DNA from: Ignavibacteriaceae bacterium
GTDB lineage: Bacteria; Bacteroidota; Ignavibacteria; Ignavibacteriales; Ignavibacteriaceae
Assembly: GCA_008933765.1 (NCBI GenBank)
Contig: WBUK01000008.1
Span: 62,001 to 126,000 of the forward strand
Length of the DNA: 64,000 nucleotides
Direction of reading: 5' to 3'
The notes under the pieces are model-generated. The model ran no database searches, was not told the DNA's origin, and saw nothing but the letters and a program-made list of their open reading frames with translations. The position numbers and the translations under genes are program-made. Positions 34,701-43,037 of the stretch are shown in pieces. Numbering within the stretch: the first letter of the stretch is position 1; every line of letters begins with the position of its first letter.

Positions 34701-35477
34701 TTCACTGTGAACCTCTACAATTCAATAAGGCTGGCTGTTAGAAGAACAGGCATCGACTACATCCCCGGTTGTGCCGAAAAAGGTGATTTCGACCCCACTT
34801 CCACAACTATTGCCGTTTACCCATGTGGTGAAATTAACAACCTCCCGCAACCGGAATTGGACAATACTTTCAAACACTATGTGCAATTTTTCCGGGACCG
34901 CCGCGACGGGAAAATCAAATGGAACGAATACACTCCATACGAAATGAGAACCATCGGTACTTTTAACTTCAGCGGGCAAACTGACATCGTTTGGGAGTTG
35001 ATTCAGTTTTTTATGAACGACCAACGACCGAACGGGTGGAACCTGTGGGCTGAAGTGGTTACTCGTGACTACCGCCACCCCCGTTTCATCGGAGATATGC
35101 CACATACCTGGTGTGGATCGGATTTTATTAACGCCATCAGAGCTATGGTTGTGCACGAAAGGGAATCTGACAACTCACTACTTATTGCACCCGGCTTCCC
35201 CGATGCATGGTATGAATTTGACCAGGGCTTCTCTTTCAAAAGCTTACCCACTTTCTATGGCGAACTTAATTATGAGATAAAAAAGAAAGGTATTGAAGCG
35301 GTGGTTTATATTGATGGTGATCTGAAAATTCCTGAAGGCGGGATAAGATATGTTGTGCCGCAAAAATTCCGCCGCGAAAGAATTGAACTGAACGATGTTC
35401 ACACAGAACCGAACGAAAATGGCGAAATTATAATAAGGTCGCTCCCTGCAACAGTGGAACTAATTTATTGGAAGTAA
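31752..35477 (+). CDS. Multidomain secreted putative glycoside hydrolase (six-hairpin type)
   Basis: 1241 residues. The signal region holds two hydrophobic cores (LLVFLSLCC and LLFLSLCC) because an 18-base stretch is duplicated 66 bp apart. Next come a beta-sandwich carbohydrate-binding-like domain (about 50-210), a discoidin/F5-8C-like domain broken by low-complexity stretches (215-450), a further beta region, and from about residue 770 an (alpha/alpha)6 catalytic-type domain: SYERSWIRDGALTSAALLKL, DANGEFIYLIYQYYRYTGD, MRTIGTFNFSGQTDIVWELI, MPHTWCGSDFINAIR. This resembles glycogen-debranching and related six-hairpin glycosidases, but no exact GH family is assigned. It shares its control region with the beta-glucan locus. 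Confidence 0.7.
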   Translation: MKRSYLTLTELLVFLSLCCFGETGNHLRKRNVRLLFLSLCCIPFAQLHPQTLLYENFDSAEKWKINSSDGVVVSTHSDNGFSGKGIRFDVNFTLGSGYGGIFDLVSLELPENYLISFFVKAKNLPPNNFEFKLIDPSGDNVWWVNRKGYDFPSEWTKITLRKRNLSFAWGPQGGGEIKNLGRIEFIVASANGGSGSVWIDELKIEKLDPPAQITSPPVVFVNGTPDTIASKVLFDNNLKTFWSTERLYGNGGSGNFNGADDDNNIPEKDGSGSCERIEGGEDTSQYNDGKKNRNDMGEVQNKTGNSNSLNDTCKKTELLIDLTAQKEFGGLVLDWNKDHFPAYFKVEASNDYSKTDWVSLFPESGTISPNENSTKPADGSIPPGGDFKTNSENEASKGNTSATCSGYAQGRGGKFYIITPEAQFRYIKITVIDHREGYSVLNEITFKELPFADNYNNLYYEVAADYPKGYFPRYTLKQQSYFTVVGVSGDTKEGLLSEDGALETDKQSFSVEPFIFANDKFYTWSDVKISHSLAENYLPVPSVNWRTDDFSFDITSFASGKPGASVLFSEYAITNQGKTPLKGKFFLALRPFQVNPPWQDLNFYGGTAKISDVSFNGKYAVVNNKTAVIPLVFSSPEKLKNELDEGIGAPTETSGISNETFGTTTESAGSTPESFCAAGETFGAAVFDEGDITSWLSGSKIPKARSIKDEKGLASGAFSYELNLKPGETARFSFAIPQYQNINPDSLFSVAQSLYEIEYNKTKQFWADKLSRIPWSVPKELETIFSSVKSNLGYILINRDGSGIQPGSRSYERSWIRDGALTSAALLKLGLKKEVKEFAKWYSQFLYPNGKVPCVVDKRGPDPVPENDANGEFIYLIYQYYRYTGDQEFVRELFPKVSLAVDYIREMIAQRSTSHYRDNPNDSIRSLYGLVPESISHEGYSDKPMHSYWDDFFTILGLKNAVTMAQLLGYNDVARSWAETRDSFTVNLYNSIRLAVRRTGIDYIPGCAEKGDFDPTSTTIAVYPCGEINNLPQPELDNTFKHYVQFFRDRRDGKIKWNEYTPYEMRTIGTFNFSGQTDIVWELIQFFMNDQRPNGWNLWAEVVTRDYRHPRFIGDMPHTWCGSDFINAIRAMVVHERESDNSLLIAPGFPDAWYEFDQGFSFKSLPTFYGELNYEIKKKGIEAVVYIDGDLKIPEGGIRYVVPQKFRRERIELNDVHTEPNENGEIIIRSLPATVELIYWK
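31791..31874 (+). repeat. Duplicated signal-peptide core (66-bp period)
   Basis: TTTCTTTCGTTGTGCTGC occurs at 31791-31808 and exactly again at 31857-31874, in frame (22 codons apart), so the protein begins with two hydrophobic cores. Confidence 0.85.
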
Positions 35478-35565
35478 GGGCTGTCTTGTACGGTTTTTGT
35501 ACTCTCTTGGATAGTGCGCAGTAATGAATAATTTGAAGACGCGAATCGAGCGCAGTTTTTAAACA

Positions 35566-35668
35566 GCACGCACTTTTGAACTCAGCACACAGCGTGGTTC
35601 CCGGCACGCACTTTTGAACTCAGCACACAGCGTGGTTCCCGGCAGGCACTTCTGAACTCAGCACACTG
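35566..35668 (+). repeat. Intergenic minisatellite, 38-bp unit
   Basis: The unit beginning GCACGCACTTTTGAACTCAG occurs at 35566 and 35604 identically and at 35642 with small changes, giving about 2.7 copies. It lies in the 388-bp gap after the 1241-residue gene. Together with the promoter at 35780 it is all that is seen between 35478 and 35865. Confidence 0.85.
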
Positions 35669-35779
35669 TTTTGAATAGTGCGCTGCTGCACACAAATAAT
35701 AACGGGCACAAAAAGCCCCCCCTCAAAAAAAACTTTGTCATTTATTACAACCGTTTATCAACTTTTTTGAATTTTCCCA

Positions 35780-35808
35780 TTGACTTTCAAAAAGAAGTTT
35801 TGTATTAT
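35780..35808 (+). promoter_or_regulatory. Probable promoter of the SPFH gene
   Basis: TTGACT (35780-35785) is separated by 17 bases from TATTAT (35803-35808), a good vegetative promoter match, about 50 bp before the ATG. Confidence 0.5.
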
Positions 35809-35865
35809 TGCACCGTAACATTTTGATATTGTTTTGATATCACCTTTTAACAAACGGAGTAACCA

Positions 35866-36747
35866 ATGATCAAAGAAAAATCAATCAAAACTTCAGGCGG
35901 CTTTTCTCACCTTTTCTTCTATTTAGTTGTATTATTGGTGGGTGTTGGTATTATTATACTGCGTGCCACTGACGCATCCGATGATTATCGAGACGCTTTC
36001 TATGTCGTCCCAGGAGTGCTGATAGCCCTTTTTGCAATTTTTATGATGATGGGTTTATATACCATTGAACCAAACACTGCAATCGCACTGCTTCTTTTTG
36101 GTGAATACAAAGGCACCGACCGCGCCGAAGGCTTCCGGTGGGCTAACCCATTCTTTACTAAAAAGAAACTTTCACTCAGAACGAACAACTTCGACAGCCA
36201 AAAACTGAAAGTGAACGACAAAAAAGGAAACCCGATTGAAATATCGGCGGTTGTGGTATGGAGGGTTAACGAAACTGCGGAAGCCCTTTTTGCGGTTGAA
36301 GACTACAAAACCTACACCGTGGTGCAGTCGGAATCCGCAATTCGTCACATTGCAACAATTTATCCCTACGACATAACCGAAGATGAACCGCTAAGCCTTC
36401 GTTCTTCGATCGATGAAATCTCGCAGGCGCTTGGTAAAGAGATTCAGGATCGTGTCTCAAATGCAGGCATTGTTATTGAAGAGGCAAGGATTAACCACCT
36501 GGCTTACGCACCCGAAATCGCTCACGCTATGCTTCAAAGGCAGCAGGCGGAAGCTGTTATTGCCGCAAGAACAAAAATTGTGGATGGTGCCGTCGGGATG
36601 GTGGAAATGGCGCTGAAGAGGCTTAACGAAGAAAAAGTGCTGGAACTTGATGAAGAGCGCAAAGCAGCAATGGTTAGCAATCTGATGGTGGTTCTTTGCT
36701 CGGACAGAGCTGCTCAGCCGATCGTTAATTCCGGATCGCTGTATTAG
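35866..36747 (+). CDS. SPFH (band 7) domain membrane protein
   Basis: 293 residues. Two hydrophobic segments at the N-terminus (residues 12-32 and 48-68) are followed by the SPFH domain (YTIEPNTAIALLLFGEYKGT, GNPIEISAVVVWRVNETAEA, IDEISQALGKEIQDRVSNAG) and a helical region (AHAMLQRQQAEAVIAARTKI) as in stomatin/flotillin-like proteins, which oligomerise on the membrane. GGAG precedes the ATG. A ribbon-helix-helix mini-gene follows 85 bp downstream. Function in bacteria is usually membrane organisation or protease control. Confidence 0.85.
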   Translation: MIKEKSIKTSGGFSHLFFYLVVLLVGVGIIILRATDASDDYRDAFYVVPGVLIALFAIFMMMGLYTIEPNTAIALLLFGEYKGTDRAEGFRWANPFFTKKKLSLRTNNFDSQKLKVNDKKGNPIEISAVVVWRVNETAEALFAVEDYKTYTVVQSESAIRHIATIYPYDITEDEPLSLRSSIDEISQALGKEIQDRVSNAGIVIEEARINHLAYAPEIAHAMLQRQQAEAVIAARTKIVDGAVGMVEMALKRLNEEKVLELDEERKAAMVSNLMVVLCSDRAAQPIVNSGSLY

Positions 36748-36832
36748 CAAAATTAAATATTAACCAAAAAAATTTTATACAATTCAATAAGAAACATCAG
36801 CACTCCGGTTATGTGTTTTATGGTTGTTTGAT

Positions 36833-36982
36833 ATGGCTGAAAAGAAACCGATAATTTTGCGAATAGACCCTAAACTTTGGGACGCACTTAACGAGTGGGC
36901 GAAGGATGAACTCCGCTCACTCAATGCTCAGATTGAATACCTGCTGCGGGAACAAGTCAGAAAAAGAAGAAAGAAAATTTGA
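36833..36982 (+). CDS. Arc-like ribbon-helix-helix mini-protein
   Basis: 49 residues. It reads [20 protein letters not shown] followed by a second helix ([20 protein letters not shown]) and a Lys/Arg tail. The strand PIILRID, helix [10 protein letters not shown] and second helix starting at [10 protein letters not shown] match the Arc/MetJ fold, including the 'RSxNAxIExLL' motif. These proteins bind DNA as dimers, the N-terminal strand reading the major groove. Its position after the SPFH gene on the same strand suggests they belong together, perhaps as a local regulator. Confidence 0.75.
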   Translation: MAEKKPIILRIDPKLWDALNEWAKDELRSLNAQIEYLLREQVRKRRKKI

Positions 36983-37284
36983 ATTTCCCCCAATGTTGGT
37001 ACTTGAAATTGCGAATTAAGAGGGATATAAATCCACGAGGCGCATACCTGCCCTGAAAGCGCATACAGCTTAGAATTGCAAAAAAAGAAGGGTACAAATC
37101 CCCGAACCCAATTTAAATTAAAGCAAAAAGGCGTGGTCAGCTGCAATTCAGCCACTCGCAATTTCAAATAAACAGCGGCTAAACTGAAATATTTACACAT
37201 TAAGCGGTTCTAAAAACCGAATTTGCTTTATGATTTTGTTATTTTTTCCTAAATTGTGGTAATGAATTAAAAAATTGGTGAATT
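36983..37284. other. Intergenic, no gene seen
   Basis: 302 bp without a credible frame. It has two loosely similar blocks (GGGATATAAATCC near 37022 and GGGTACAAATCCCC near 37090), perhaps a decayed duplication. No RNA gene or terminator was recognised. Confidence 0.35.
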
Positions 37285-37767
37285 ATGTGCAGAAGTAAAT
37301 GGATATGCTATCTCCGCTATATCATTCTTTTAGCGGCTTTCCTTGGCGTTAGCGTCTTTGCGCAAACGGCTGAAGTTAAAAGAGAAAAATTTGACCCGGC
37401 TAAAAACCCGGCGGAAGACCTGAAACAAGCCGTTAAAATCGCCACGGCGGAAGGAAAGAAGATACTGCTGGATGTCGGCGGTGAATGGTGCCCCTGGAGC
37501 CACAGACTCGATGAATTTATAGAGGAAACCCCCGAGGTTAAATCAGCCCTGAACGACGCTTTCGTAACCATGAAAGTGAACTACAGCAAAGAGAATAAAA
37601 ACGAGGATTTTCTCTCGCAGTTTCCAAAAATTGGAGGATACCCCCACTTCTTTGTCCTTAATTCAGACGGCTCTTTTTTGCAGTCGCAGGATACCGGTGA
37701 ACTTGAGGAGGGGAAAGGCTACTCCAAAGAGAAATTTTTGGTGTTTATAGAAAAGTTCAAGCAGTAA
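37285..37767 (+). CDS. Secreted thioredoxin-fold protein with one active-site Cys
   Basis: 160 residues with an N-terminal signal peptide (about 1-26, ending VSVFAQ). The fold is that of thioredoxin-like_7 proteins: KILLDVGGEWCPWSHRLDEF, where the usual CxxC is CPWS, so the second cysteine is replaced by Ser, and the cis-Pro segment GGYPHFFVLNSDG. A single-cysteine site points to an isomerase, glutathione-linked or chaperone-like role rather than a classical disulfide reductase. It is located in the periplasm or outer face and stands alone between the RHH gene and the coiled-coil/receiver gene. Confidence 0.75.
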   Translation: MCRSKWICYLRYIILLAAFLGVSVFAQTAEVKREKFDPAKNPAEDLKQAVKIATAEGKKILLDVGGEWCPWSHRLDEFIEETPEVKSALNDAFVTMKVNYSKENKNEDFLSQFPKIGGYPHFFVLNSDGSFLQSQDTGELEEGKGYSKEKFLVFIEKFKQ

Positions 37768-37899
37768 GAATTTGTTAAGAACTTATGCTGCCCATCTTCA
37801 GGGTATTGGTTCTGTAAGACCTTCACTCGGCGGTGAACTTTTTTTTGCGCTACCGTTTATCGGAGCGTTTTATTTTTTTGTCATTAGTCTGTTTGCATT

Positions 37900-39843
37900 T
37901 TGAGCCTTTTTAGTAATTATAGAAAAGAATACGAGGAACTCCTCAATAAGTTTGAGGAACTTCAGAAAAAACACCAGGCGCTGGAGTCTGCCAACGGCGA
38001 TATTTTGCGCTTGAATGACGAGATCGAGATGCTCAAATATGAACATCAGGAACTTGAATCGAAACTGAATAACCTCAAAAGCAGAGAAACCGACATCAGC
38101 ATCCTCCTTTTTTCCAAACAAAGCGAGTTGGAAAAAATTGAGCAGGCAACAAAAGAAACCGCTTCAGACATAGAAGAAAAATCCTCACTTATTAGAGAAT
38201 TAGACTCCACAATCCTTTCGAAAAGACCGGAAGCTGAAAAACTATCGCGACAACTTACAGCATTGTTGGGTGAGGTTGAAGAGGCGAAAAATAAATATGA
38301 CGAATTCTCAAATGGGCTTTCCGGTTTAAGAGAAGAAGAGGCAACTAAAAGAAGTAACCTTATCAAACTTCAGCAGGAAATTGATCAGCTGAAATATGAA
38401 AGAGAAAAGTTTTCGAACTTAGAAGCACTTAAGGTGAAGTATGATGAAGTGAACGATTCGGTTCAGGAAATATTAAAACAGAGGGCGCACCTCGATCTGG
38501 AAGTTAGGGAGCTGAACGACACCAGAAATAAACTGATTGAAGAGATCAACAAAATGAGGAACGATATGCTGGCTCAACGGGCTTTGTTTGAGCAGCAGGT
38601 TGTTCACGAAAAAGTGGCGGTTGAAAAAGAACTTATTCAGTTAAAAAATCAACTGGATGATTCCATCAGAAACCGGCAAGAGCAACTCTCTAACCTTGAC
38701 CGTGAGTTTTCCGAAGCCAAAATCAGGTATTCTAATCTTGTTTCAACAACTGATCAGGTAGTTCAAAACTTAAACGAAAGTGAGAAAAAAATTGAGATGC
38801 TCAAGTTTGATAAGGATAACCTCACCGATCAGGCTAACTCGCTGCAGGCGAAAGTTGAATCTCTTACAAACAGAGCCTCTGCTTTGGATGCAGAAGTGCA
38901 GGGCTTAAACCGACAGATTGAACGCCTGAACGAGGAAAGGCTTGTTGCTTCAGGGTTGGTTGAGCAGCTAAAAAGTTCCATTTTGGGATTAACTGGCTCC
39001 AAAGAAGAGATGGTGGAAATTATCTCCAAGCTTAACGAACAACTTAGCGAAAAAAATAAAACATATTCTGCTACATATCAGGAGTATCAAAACCTTCTGG
39101 AACACCTCCAAAAAAGGAAAATTGAGGTGGTGAACCTGAAAGGTATTATCGAAATAAGAAGCCGTAAATTGAAGGATATAGACCGTGAACTCGCGTCTTT
39201 AGAAGCCCTTAGGGATGAATATGAAAACGACCTCAGGCAAATTCTCGATCTCCAAAAATCACTTAACTACGACCTCAACAATTCGCAGGAAAATGTTCAG
39301 TCACTGCAGGATACAATTTCAGCACTTCGGAAAAAATTCACCGAAATTCTGAAAATCAGGAAAGCAAGGCAGGAATCGCTTCAAAGAGAAAGGAAGCGAA
39401 TTATTGATGAGCAGGAGGATTACGAAAATGAAATCGTTTCCGACAGCTATATCCCCCCGGCAGTTCCTACTGCAAGCAGAATAAAAGGAATTTTTGCAGA
39501 CCCCGATCAGACTGCTTTCGATGAGATGAACGGCATTCTCGCCGGAAGTGTAATTGACCTCAATTTCGTTGACTCCGGCACAAAAGCGTTCGATTCGTTA
39601 AAAAGTGAGCCTTACAACCTCGCATTTTTCGATCTGAACCTCCCGGGGATGTCTGCAATTGAAATAATTGAGCGAATGCGCGCCTCAAATGTTTACAAAT
39701 CAATCCCCATTTTTGCAATTTTGGAGTCTCCGGACGAACACTTAGAGTCGCAGGCACATAATGCAGGTGTATCCGGCATAATATATAAACCTTTTTCAGC
39801 TGAACTTGTACTTTCAGAAATACGAAAGTTTATAACTTTTTAG
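37900..39843 (+). CDS. Long coiled-coil protein with C-terminal receiver domain
   Basis: 647 residues. Residues 1-500 are almost unbroken heptad-repeat coiled coil rich in Glu, Lys and Leu. Residues about 525-647 form a response-regulator receiver domain: acidic start (IFADPDQ), phosphoacceptor Asp in LAFFDLNLPGM, and the conserved Lys in IIYKPF. There is no output domain, so signalling would act through the coiled coil, perhaps by changing its assembly. The start is uncertain: TTG at 37900 keeps the sequence MSLFSNYRKEYEELL; no ATG lies upstream in frame and the first internal ATG is about 44 codons in. No partner kinase is adjacent. Confidence 0.75.
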   Translation: MSLFSNYRKEYEELLNKFEELQKKHQALESANGDILRLNDEIEMLKYEHQELESKLNNLKSRETDISILLFSKQSELEKIEQATKETASDIEEKSSLIRELDSTILSKRPEAEKLSRQLTALLGEVEEAKNKYDEFSNGLSGLREEEATKRSNLIKLQQEIDQLKYEREKFSNLEALKVKYDEVNDSVQEILKQRAHLDLEVRELNDTRNKLIEEINKMRNDMLAQRALFEQQVVHEKVAVEKELIQLKNQLDDSIRNRQEQLSNLDREFSEAKIRYSNLVSTTDQVVQNLNESEKKIEMLKFDKDNLTDQANSLQAKVESLTNRASALDAEVQGLNRQIERLNEERLVASGLVEQLKSSILGLTGSKEEMVEIISKLNEQLSEKNKTYSATYQEYQNLLEHLQKRKIEVVNLKGIIEIRSRKLKDIDRELASLEALRDEYENDLRQILDLQKSLNYDLNNSQENVQSLQDTISALRKKFTEILKIRKARQESLQRERKRIIDEQEDYENEIVSDSYIPPAVPTASRIKGIFADPDQTAFDEMNGILAGSVIDLNFVDSGTKAFDSLKSEPYNLAFFDLNLPGMSAIEIIERMRASNVYKSIPIFAILESPDEHLESQAHNAGVSGIIYKPFSAELVLSEIRKFITF

Positions 39844-39906
39844 TAATTTTTGATACCCAATAATAAATAACAAAAAATCAATTTATAATCGACACATATA
39901 AAAAAA

Positions 39907-41076
39907 ATGCTCCATTTGATCAACTCTGCTGCGCGGGGCGGCGCTGAACTTTATGTTTCTGAGTTAATTTTACATTTTCAGAAATATGGCGTTGAAAATT
40001 TTGTAGTTTGCAGGAAGTTCTCGTTAATCAGCAAAATGTGCAATAACCCCGGAATACGCCTTTACTTTACAAAAGCATCGGGAAAATTTGCGCTCTTTCA
40101 GGTTTTTAAGCTCGTAAAGCTGATAAAAAAAGAGAAAATTACCACAGTCTTTTCACACACCAGAAACGATGTGTTCACCGGTTCTGTGTTAAAATTCCTC
40201 ACCGGTATCTGCCATGTAAATGCAATCTATATGGGTACAGGCCCGAAAAAAGACGCTATCCATCGCTTTGTTTACCGAAGAGTTGATGCCTTAATAACAT
40301 CCGCCGAGTTCTCAAAAAATGAGTGCGAGCGCTACCTCCCTGTGCCACCCGGAGCCGTTAAACTAATAAGGTACGGAAGAGACCCGTTCCTTTATGAGTT
40401 ATCTGAAAAAAGGAGAACAGAGATCAGAGGAAAAATGCACACTCCTCCCGAAAAAGTGGTGATCGGGCTCCTCAGCAGAATCGATACAGGCAAGGGTGTC
40501 GGCATTTTTGCCGATGCTTTTGAATACCTGCAACAGGAAGTGCAGCAAAAAATTGAATTTTGGATAATGGGCGAACCAACCGTTAAATCCGTTAATGCCA
40601 AGGGGGAACCCACATACGAGGAACAGGCGCTGAAACTTCTGGATAAATTAAAGGCTTTAAGTAAAAAACACCCCACTTCTTTCAAACTTATCCCTTTTCA
40701 AACCGAATATATAGCCTGGCTTCAGGCAATGGATATTTTCGTTCTACCCACTATTAACGAGATGTATTCACTTGCAGTGGTTGACGCTATGATGACAGGC
40801 TTACCCGTAATCGGGACAAATGCCGGTGGCACCAGCGAGCAAATTGGCAGAAATGAAAGGGGGCTATTGGTTGAACCCGGTTCGGCAAAGGCTATCGCTG
40901 ACGCCATTGCTGAAATGATTAAAAATCCTGAAGAAATGAAACAAAAAGGAGAGGCTGCGCGAAACTGGGCAACAACTCAGCATAATTTCCAAACCACTGT
41001 TTCGCAAATTCTCGATGTCTGCAACGAAAAACTTCCGCTCAGAAATGAAGAATTGCCGGTGAATTTACCTCATTAA
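39907..41076 (+). CDS. Glycosyltransferase, GT-B fold (family 4-like)
   Basis: 389 residues. The N-terminal Gly-rich loop (INSAARGGAELYVSELILHF) binds the acceptor side, and the C-terminal half has the donor-binding pattern NEMYSLAVVDAMMTGLPVIG and TNAGGTSEQI, followed by RGLLVEPGSAKAIADAI. In place of the usual second Glu of the EX7E motif it has Asp (VVDAM). It is probably cytoplasmic and adds sugars to a lipid-linked or envelope glycan; substrate unknown. It is on the opposite strand from malQ and has no glycan cluster nearby. Confidence 0.85.
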   Translation: MLHLINSAARGGAELYVSELILHFQKYGVENFVVCRKFSLISKMCNNPGIRLYFTKASGKFALFQVFKLVKLIKKEKITTVFSHTRNDVFTGSVLKFLTGICHVNAIYMGTGPKKDAIHRFVYRRVDALITSAEFSKNECERYLPVPPGAVKLIRYGRDPFLYELSEKRRTEIRGKMHTPPEKVVIGLLSRIDTGKGVGIFADAFEYLQQEVQQKIEFWIMGEPTVKSVNAKGEPTYEEQALKLLDKLKALSKKHPTSFKLIPFQTEYIAWLQAMDIFVLPTINEMYSLAVVDAMMTGLPVIGTNAGGTSEQIGRNERGLLVEPGSAKAIADAIAEMIKNPEEMKQKGEAARNWATTQHNFQTTVSQILDVCNEKLPLRNEELPVNLPH

Positions 41077-41273
41077 ATTTGCTTCGGGGGATTGCAGGCT
41101 TCATCAAATAAACAGCTGCCTGTTGCAGGGGAACTAAACAAATCAACCACAGCATTTAAAAACGATAAAAATAAGAAAGAATCCTTTTTTTTATTCTTTC
41201 TCTTTCCCCATCTTTTTAACAAAAGCAATAAAAGATGGACTCAGTCTTCAGTCTGTGGATATAATTTCTAACT

Positions 41274-42830
41274 TTATTTTCCCGCCTCTTTATCAGAAAC
41301 TGCAGAACTAATCCCGCGTTCGTAAATTTTAGTCATATAATTAAAATACGCCGCAAGATCGTCGGTGAAGTTCTCTTTTTCTGCACGCCAGCTCCAGTTA
41401 CCGCCCAATTTACCGGGGAAGTTCATTCTGGCGCTGTTGCCAAGGTTCAGCACATCCTGCATAGGAATCACCACGGTATTCGCCACTGAGGCATAAGCGG
41501 CTTTTATTGCGGCAGCAACCATCGCCTCATGTTTATAACAATTCAGATAGTTTTGTGCAAACTCGTAAATATCGCTTTTGTCAAGTCTTACCGAGTCAAA
41601 ATAGCCGCGTGTGGTGTCGTTATCGTGCGAACCGGTGTGTACCACACAATTTCTGATGTAGTTATGCGGCAGAAATTTCGCTTCCATCCCTGTTCCAAAA
41701 GCAAACTGCATAATTTTAATTCCGGGGAAATTGAACGCATCCCTCAGCTTTTCAACCGGCGGTGTAATAACGCCCAAATCCTCGGCGATAATCGGCACTT
41801 CACCAAGGTATTCTTTAACCGTTCTGAAAAACTTCATCCCGGGGGCTTTAATCCACTTCCCTTTCTCAGCGGTTGGTGCGCCTCCGGGGATGCGCCAGTA
41901 CGCCTGAAACCCGCGGAAATGATCGATCCTGATAATATCAACAATGTTAAGAAGTGCTGCTATTCTGCCGCGCCACCATGCGAAATCATCTTTCTCCATC
42001 TCATCCCAACGGTAGAGAGGATTACCCCACAACTGTCCCGTCGGGCTGAAATAATCAGGCGGAACTCCCGCCACCCAGATCAGTTTTCCCTCTTCATCAA
42101 CGGTAAAAAGTTCCTTATTCGCCCACACATCAGCACTGTCGTAAGCTACAAATATGGGCAGGTCGCCGATTATTTGGATGTTTTTGCTGTTGGCGTACTC
42201 TTTAACTTTCAGCCACTGGTCGAAAAAACAGAATTGCTGGAATTTTTGAAACTCAATCCCTTCGGCAAGTTTTTTCTTCCACTTGCCAAGCTCTTTCGGT
42301 TTGCGAAGAGCAATTGAAGGCTCCCAGCTTGTCCATTGCCCGCCACCATGATGCTCCTTCGCAGCCATGAAGAGGGCGTAGTCGTCGAGCCATGAAGAAT
42401 TAGCTTTGCAAAATTTATTGAACGAAGTTTTTACGGATTTAGATTCTGCACTACCGGAGTTAATAAACGACTTAAAACCTTGAAAAGCAACACCCAGTAA
42501 ACCTTTTTTCCACTGAATTAAGGGCCCATAGTCAATTTTATCAGCTTCAAAATCCGGGGCGCCTTTAAGGTCATCTTCGGAAAGAAAACCTTGAGCAACC
42601 AAAACATCAGGCGATATGAGCAGCGGGTTCCCTGCAAAAGCGGAAAAACATTGGTAAGGTGAATCTCCATACCCGGTAGGGCCCAAAGGGAAGACCTGCC
42701 AGAGCCTCTGCCCGGCAGCAGTAAGAAAATCTATAAATTCAAACGCTTCGGGGCCCAAATCACCAATTCCATACTTACCCGGCAAAGATGTCGGGTGAAG
42801 TAAAATGCCCGCTGCTCTTCTAAATTCCAT
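41274..42830 (-). CDS. malQ: 4-alpha-glucanotransferase (amylomaltase, GH77)
   Basis: 518 residues, normal for the family. It opens with RAAGILLHPTSLPGKYGIGD and carries the GH77 motifs WQVFPLGPTGYGDSPYQ, the nucleophile Asp in IIRIDHFRGF, the acid/base Glu in IIAEDLG and the transition-state Asp in TGSHDNDTTRGY. It transfers alpha-1,4-glucan segments and releases glucose, working in glycogen or maltodextrin metabolism in the cytoplasm. The upstream gap holds a 33-bp tandem repeat. No other maltose or glycogen genes are adjacent. Confidence 0.95.
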   Translation of the reverse strand: MEFRRAAGILLHPTSLPGKYGIGDLGPEAFEFIDFLTAAGQRLWQVFPLGPTGYGDSPYQCFSAFAGNPLLISPDVLVAQGFLSEDDLKGAPDFEADKIDYGPLIQWKKGLLGVAFQGFKSFINSGSAESKSVKTSFNKFCKANSSWLDDYALFMAAKEHHGGGQWTSWEPSIALRKPKELGKWKKKLAEGIEFQKFQQFCFFDQWLKVKEYANSKNIQIIGDLPIFVAYDSADVWANKELFTVDEEGKLIWVAGVPPDYFSPTGQLWGNPLYRWDEMEKDDFAWWRGRIAALLNIVDIIRIDHFRGFQAYWRIPGGAPTAEKGKWIKAPGMKFFRTVKEYLGEVPIIAEDLGVITPPVEKLRDAFNFPGIKIMQFAFGTGMEAKFLPHNYIRNCVVHTGSHDNDTTRGYFDSVRLDKSDIYEFAQNYLNCYKHEAMVAAAIKAAYASVANTVVIPMQDVLNLGNSARMNFPGKLGGNWSWRAEKENFTDDLAAYFNYMTKIYERGISSAVSDKEAGK

Positions 42831-42840
42831 TTTTTATCGC

Positions 42841-42921
42841 CTTATTATTCTTTTAACCTGCTAATCTATTAGCCTTATTATTCTTTTAACCTGCTAATCT
42901 ATTAGCCTTATTATTCTTTCA
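42841..42921 (-). repeat. 33-bp tandem repeat before malQ
   Basis: CTTATTATTCTTTTAACCTG begins units at 42841, 42874 and 42907 (last one partial), starting ten bases upstream of the malQ start codon. The unit contains TAAxAGA-like sequence on the minus strand and may have spread the promoter or leader region. Confidence 0.8.
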
Positions 42922-43037
42922 GCATGTAATTTTATAAACTGCTTTTATAAACCGTTACTTTATAAATAATTGTTCTATTCTGTTAAAACAGACAGTTTAT
43001 TGTTAAATTACAATAAATTACCGAAATTTACCGCACT

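Noticed and set aside
41529-42317. 262-codon frame on the + strand
   Set aside because: Antisense shadow of malQ.
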